Source: RGIG5612 sp045627365
GTDB lineage: Bacteria > Bacillota > Clostridia > Lachnospirales > Lachnospiraceae
NCBI GenBank assembly: GCA_045627365.1
Contig: JAZQNN010000021.1
Coordinates: 1 to 6,925, forward strand
Direction of reading: 5' to 3'
DNA: 6,925 nt
Part shown: piece by piece, positions 6,563 through 6,925 of the stretch
Layout: every line of letters starts with the position of its first letter
Numbering within the stretch: position 1 is the stretch's first letter
The notes under the pieces: model-generated
The model's database searches: none
What the model was told of the DNA's origin: nothing
What the model saw: only the letters and a program-made list of their open reading frames with translations
Position numbers and translations under genes: made by a program

Positions 6563-6925
6563 ATGAAAGTTATTACACCGCGCGAAGCCGCTGAACTGAT
6601 CAAAGATGGCGACACACTGGGATGCCAGGGCATTATCGCTACATCTATTCCTCAGACACTTATCAACGCACTTCGTGATAGATTCCTGGAGACAGGCAGC
6701 CCAAGAAATATCAGACTTTTCTATGAGTCAGGTATCGGCGATAACGGAGACTGGGGCATGAATGCTCTGGCTCTTGAAGGCCTTATCGGCGAGCTTCACA
6801 CAGCTCACGTTGGAACAACATCTAAGATGAAGGCTCTGGTTGATGCAAACGCATTCCCATGCTACATCGTTCCTCAGGGTGTTAACTCACAGATCCTTCG
6901 TGCACTCGCAGGCAAGAAGCCTGGC
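6563..6925 (+). CDS. Class I acyl-CoA:acetate/3-ketoacid CoA-transferase, N-terminal part (3'-partial)
   Basis: Only the first 121 residues are in the window and the frame is open at the right edge. They read MKVITPREAAELIKDGDTLG, then a glycine/isoleucine stretch with IPQTLINALRDRF, LFYESGIGD (52-60), and HVGTTSKMKALVDANAFPCY followed by IVPQGVNSQILRALAGKKPG. This is the alpha-subunit-like start of the YdiF/propionate CoA-transferase type, usually a single chain of about 520 residues carrying both halves. The catalytic Glu of class I enzymes lies in the second half and cannot be checked. Such enzymes exchange CoA between acetate or acetyl-CoA and short-chain acids through a glutamyl-CoA intermediate. 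AAAGGAG (6548-6554) is 8 bases before the ATG and the gene starts 24 bases after the class III transferase, so the two are probably co-transcribed. Unlike that gene, it uses CTG freely for Leu. Confidence 0.88.
   Translation, partial: MKVITPREAAELIKDGDTLGCQGIIATSIPQTLINALRDRFLETGSPRNIRLFYESGIGDNGDWGMNALALEGLIGELHTAHVGTTSKMKALVDANAFPCYIVPQGVNSQILRALAGKKPG

Overview
The window reads as an anaerobic Clostridia chromosome, most likely Lachnospiraceae or a close relative. This rests on the protein types (a PdaA-like peptidoglycan deacetylase, an anchored YaaH-like GH18, a PepF-like M3 peptidase, CaiB/BaiF and YdiF-like CoA-transferases), strong AAAGGAG-type ribosome binding sites and Gram-positive-style TTGAAT/TATAAT promoter boxes. 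The family assignment is inference; no rRNA or marker gene is present. All supported genes are on the + strand and packed tightly. The longest gap is 154 bases (3889-4042), so there is no gene-free stretch above 300 bases.

Left block (1-3888), cell envelope and peptide turnover. A polysaccharide deacetylase of the PdaA type runs in from the left edge. It is broken: its N-terminal part is read in one frame up to about position 150, its C-terminal half is read in another frame from about 152, and the roughly 60-65 residues between them, including the first catalytic motif, are absent. Six bases later comes a membrane-anchored GH18 glycosidase with a stalk-like domain, and 17 bases after that a complete M3-family oligoendopeptidase. 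The short spacing suggests one transcript.

Right block (4043-6925), acyl-CoA activation. After a promoter (3942-3971) and a perfect 7-bp dyad at the expected transcription start comes a gene set dedicated to CoA thioesters. It holds an alpha-methylacyl-CoA racemase-like protein with all three racemase catalytic residues, a second CaiB/BaiF-fold protein that looks like a true class III CoA-transferase (FldA/HadA-like), and the first 121 residues of a class I acyl-CoA:acetate/3-ketoacid CoA-transferase that runs off the right edge. A GC-rich hairpin separates the first two genes. A plausible reading is that one or both transferases load CoA onto an organic acid, the racemase inverts the alpha-methyl centre of an acyl-CoA, and enzymes beyond the right edge carry on. 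The substrate cannot be read from this window.

The most notable points are the internally deleted deacetylase, the racemase/transferase paralogue pair followed by an unrelated class I CoA-transferase, and the two structured non-coding elements of the right block. No mobile element, CRISPR array, tRNA or rRNA was seen.
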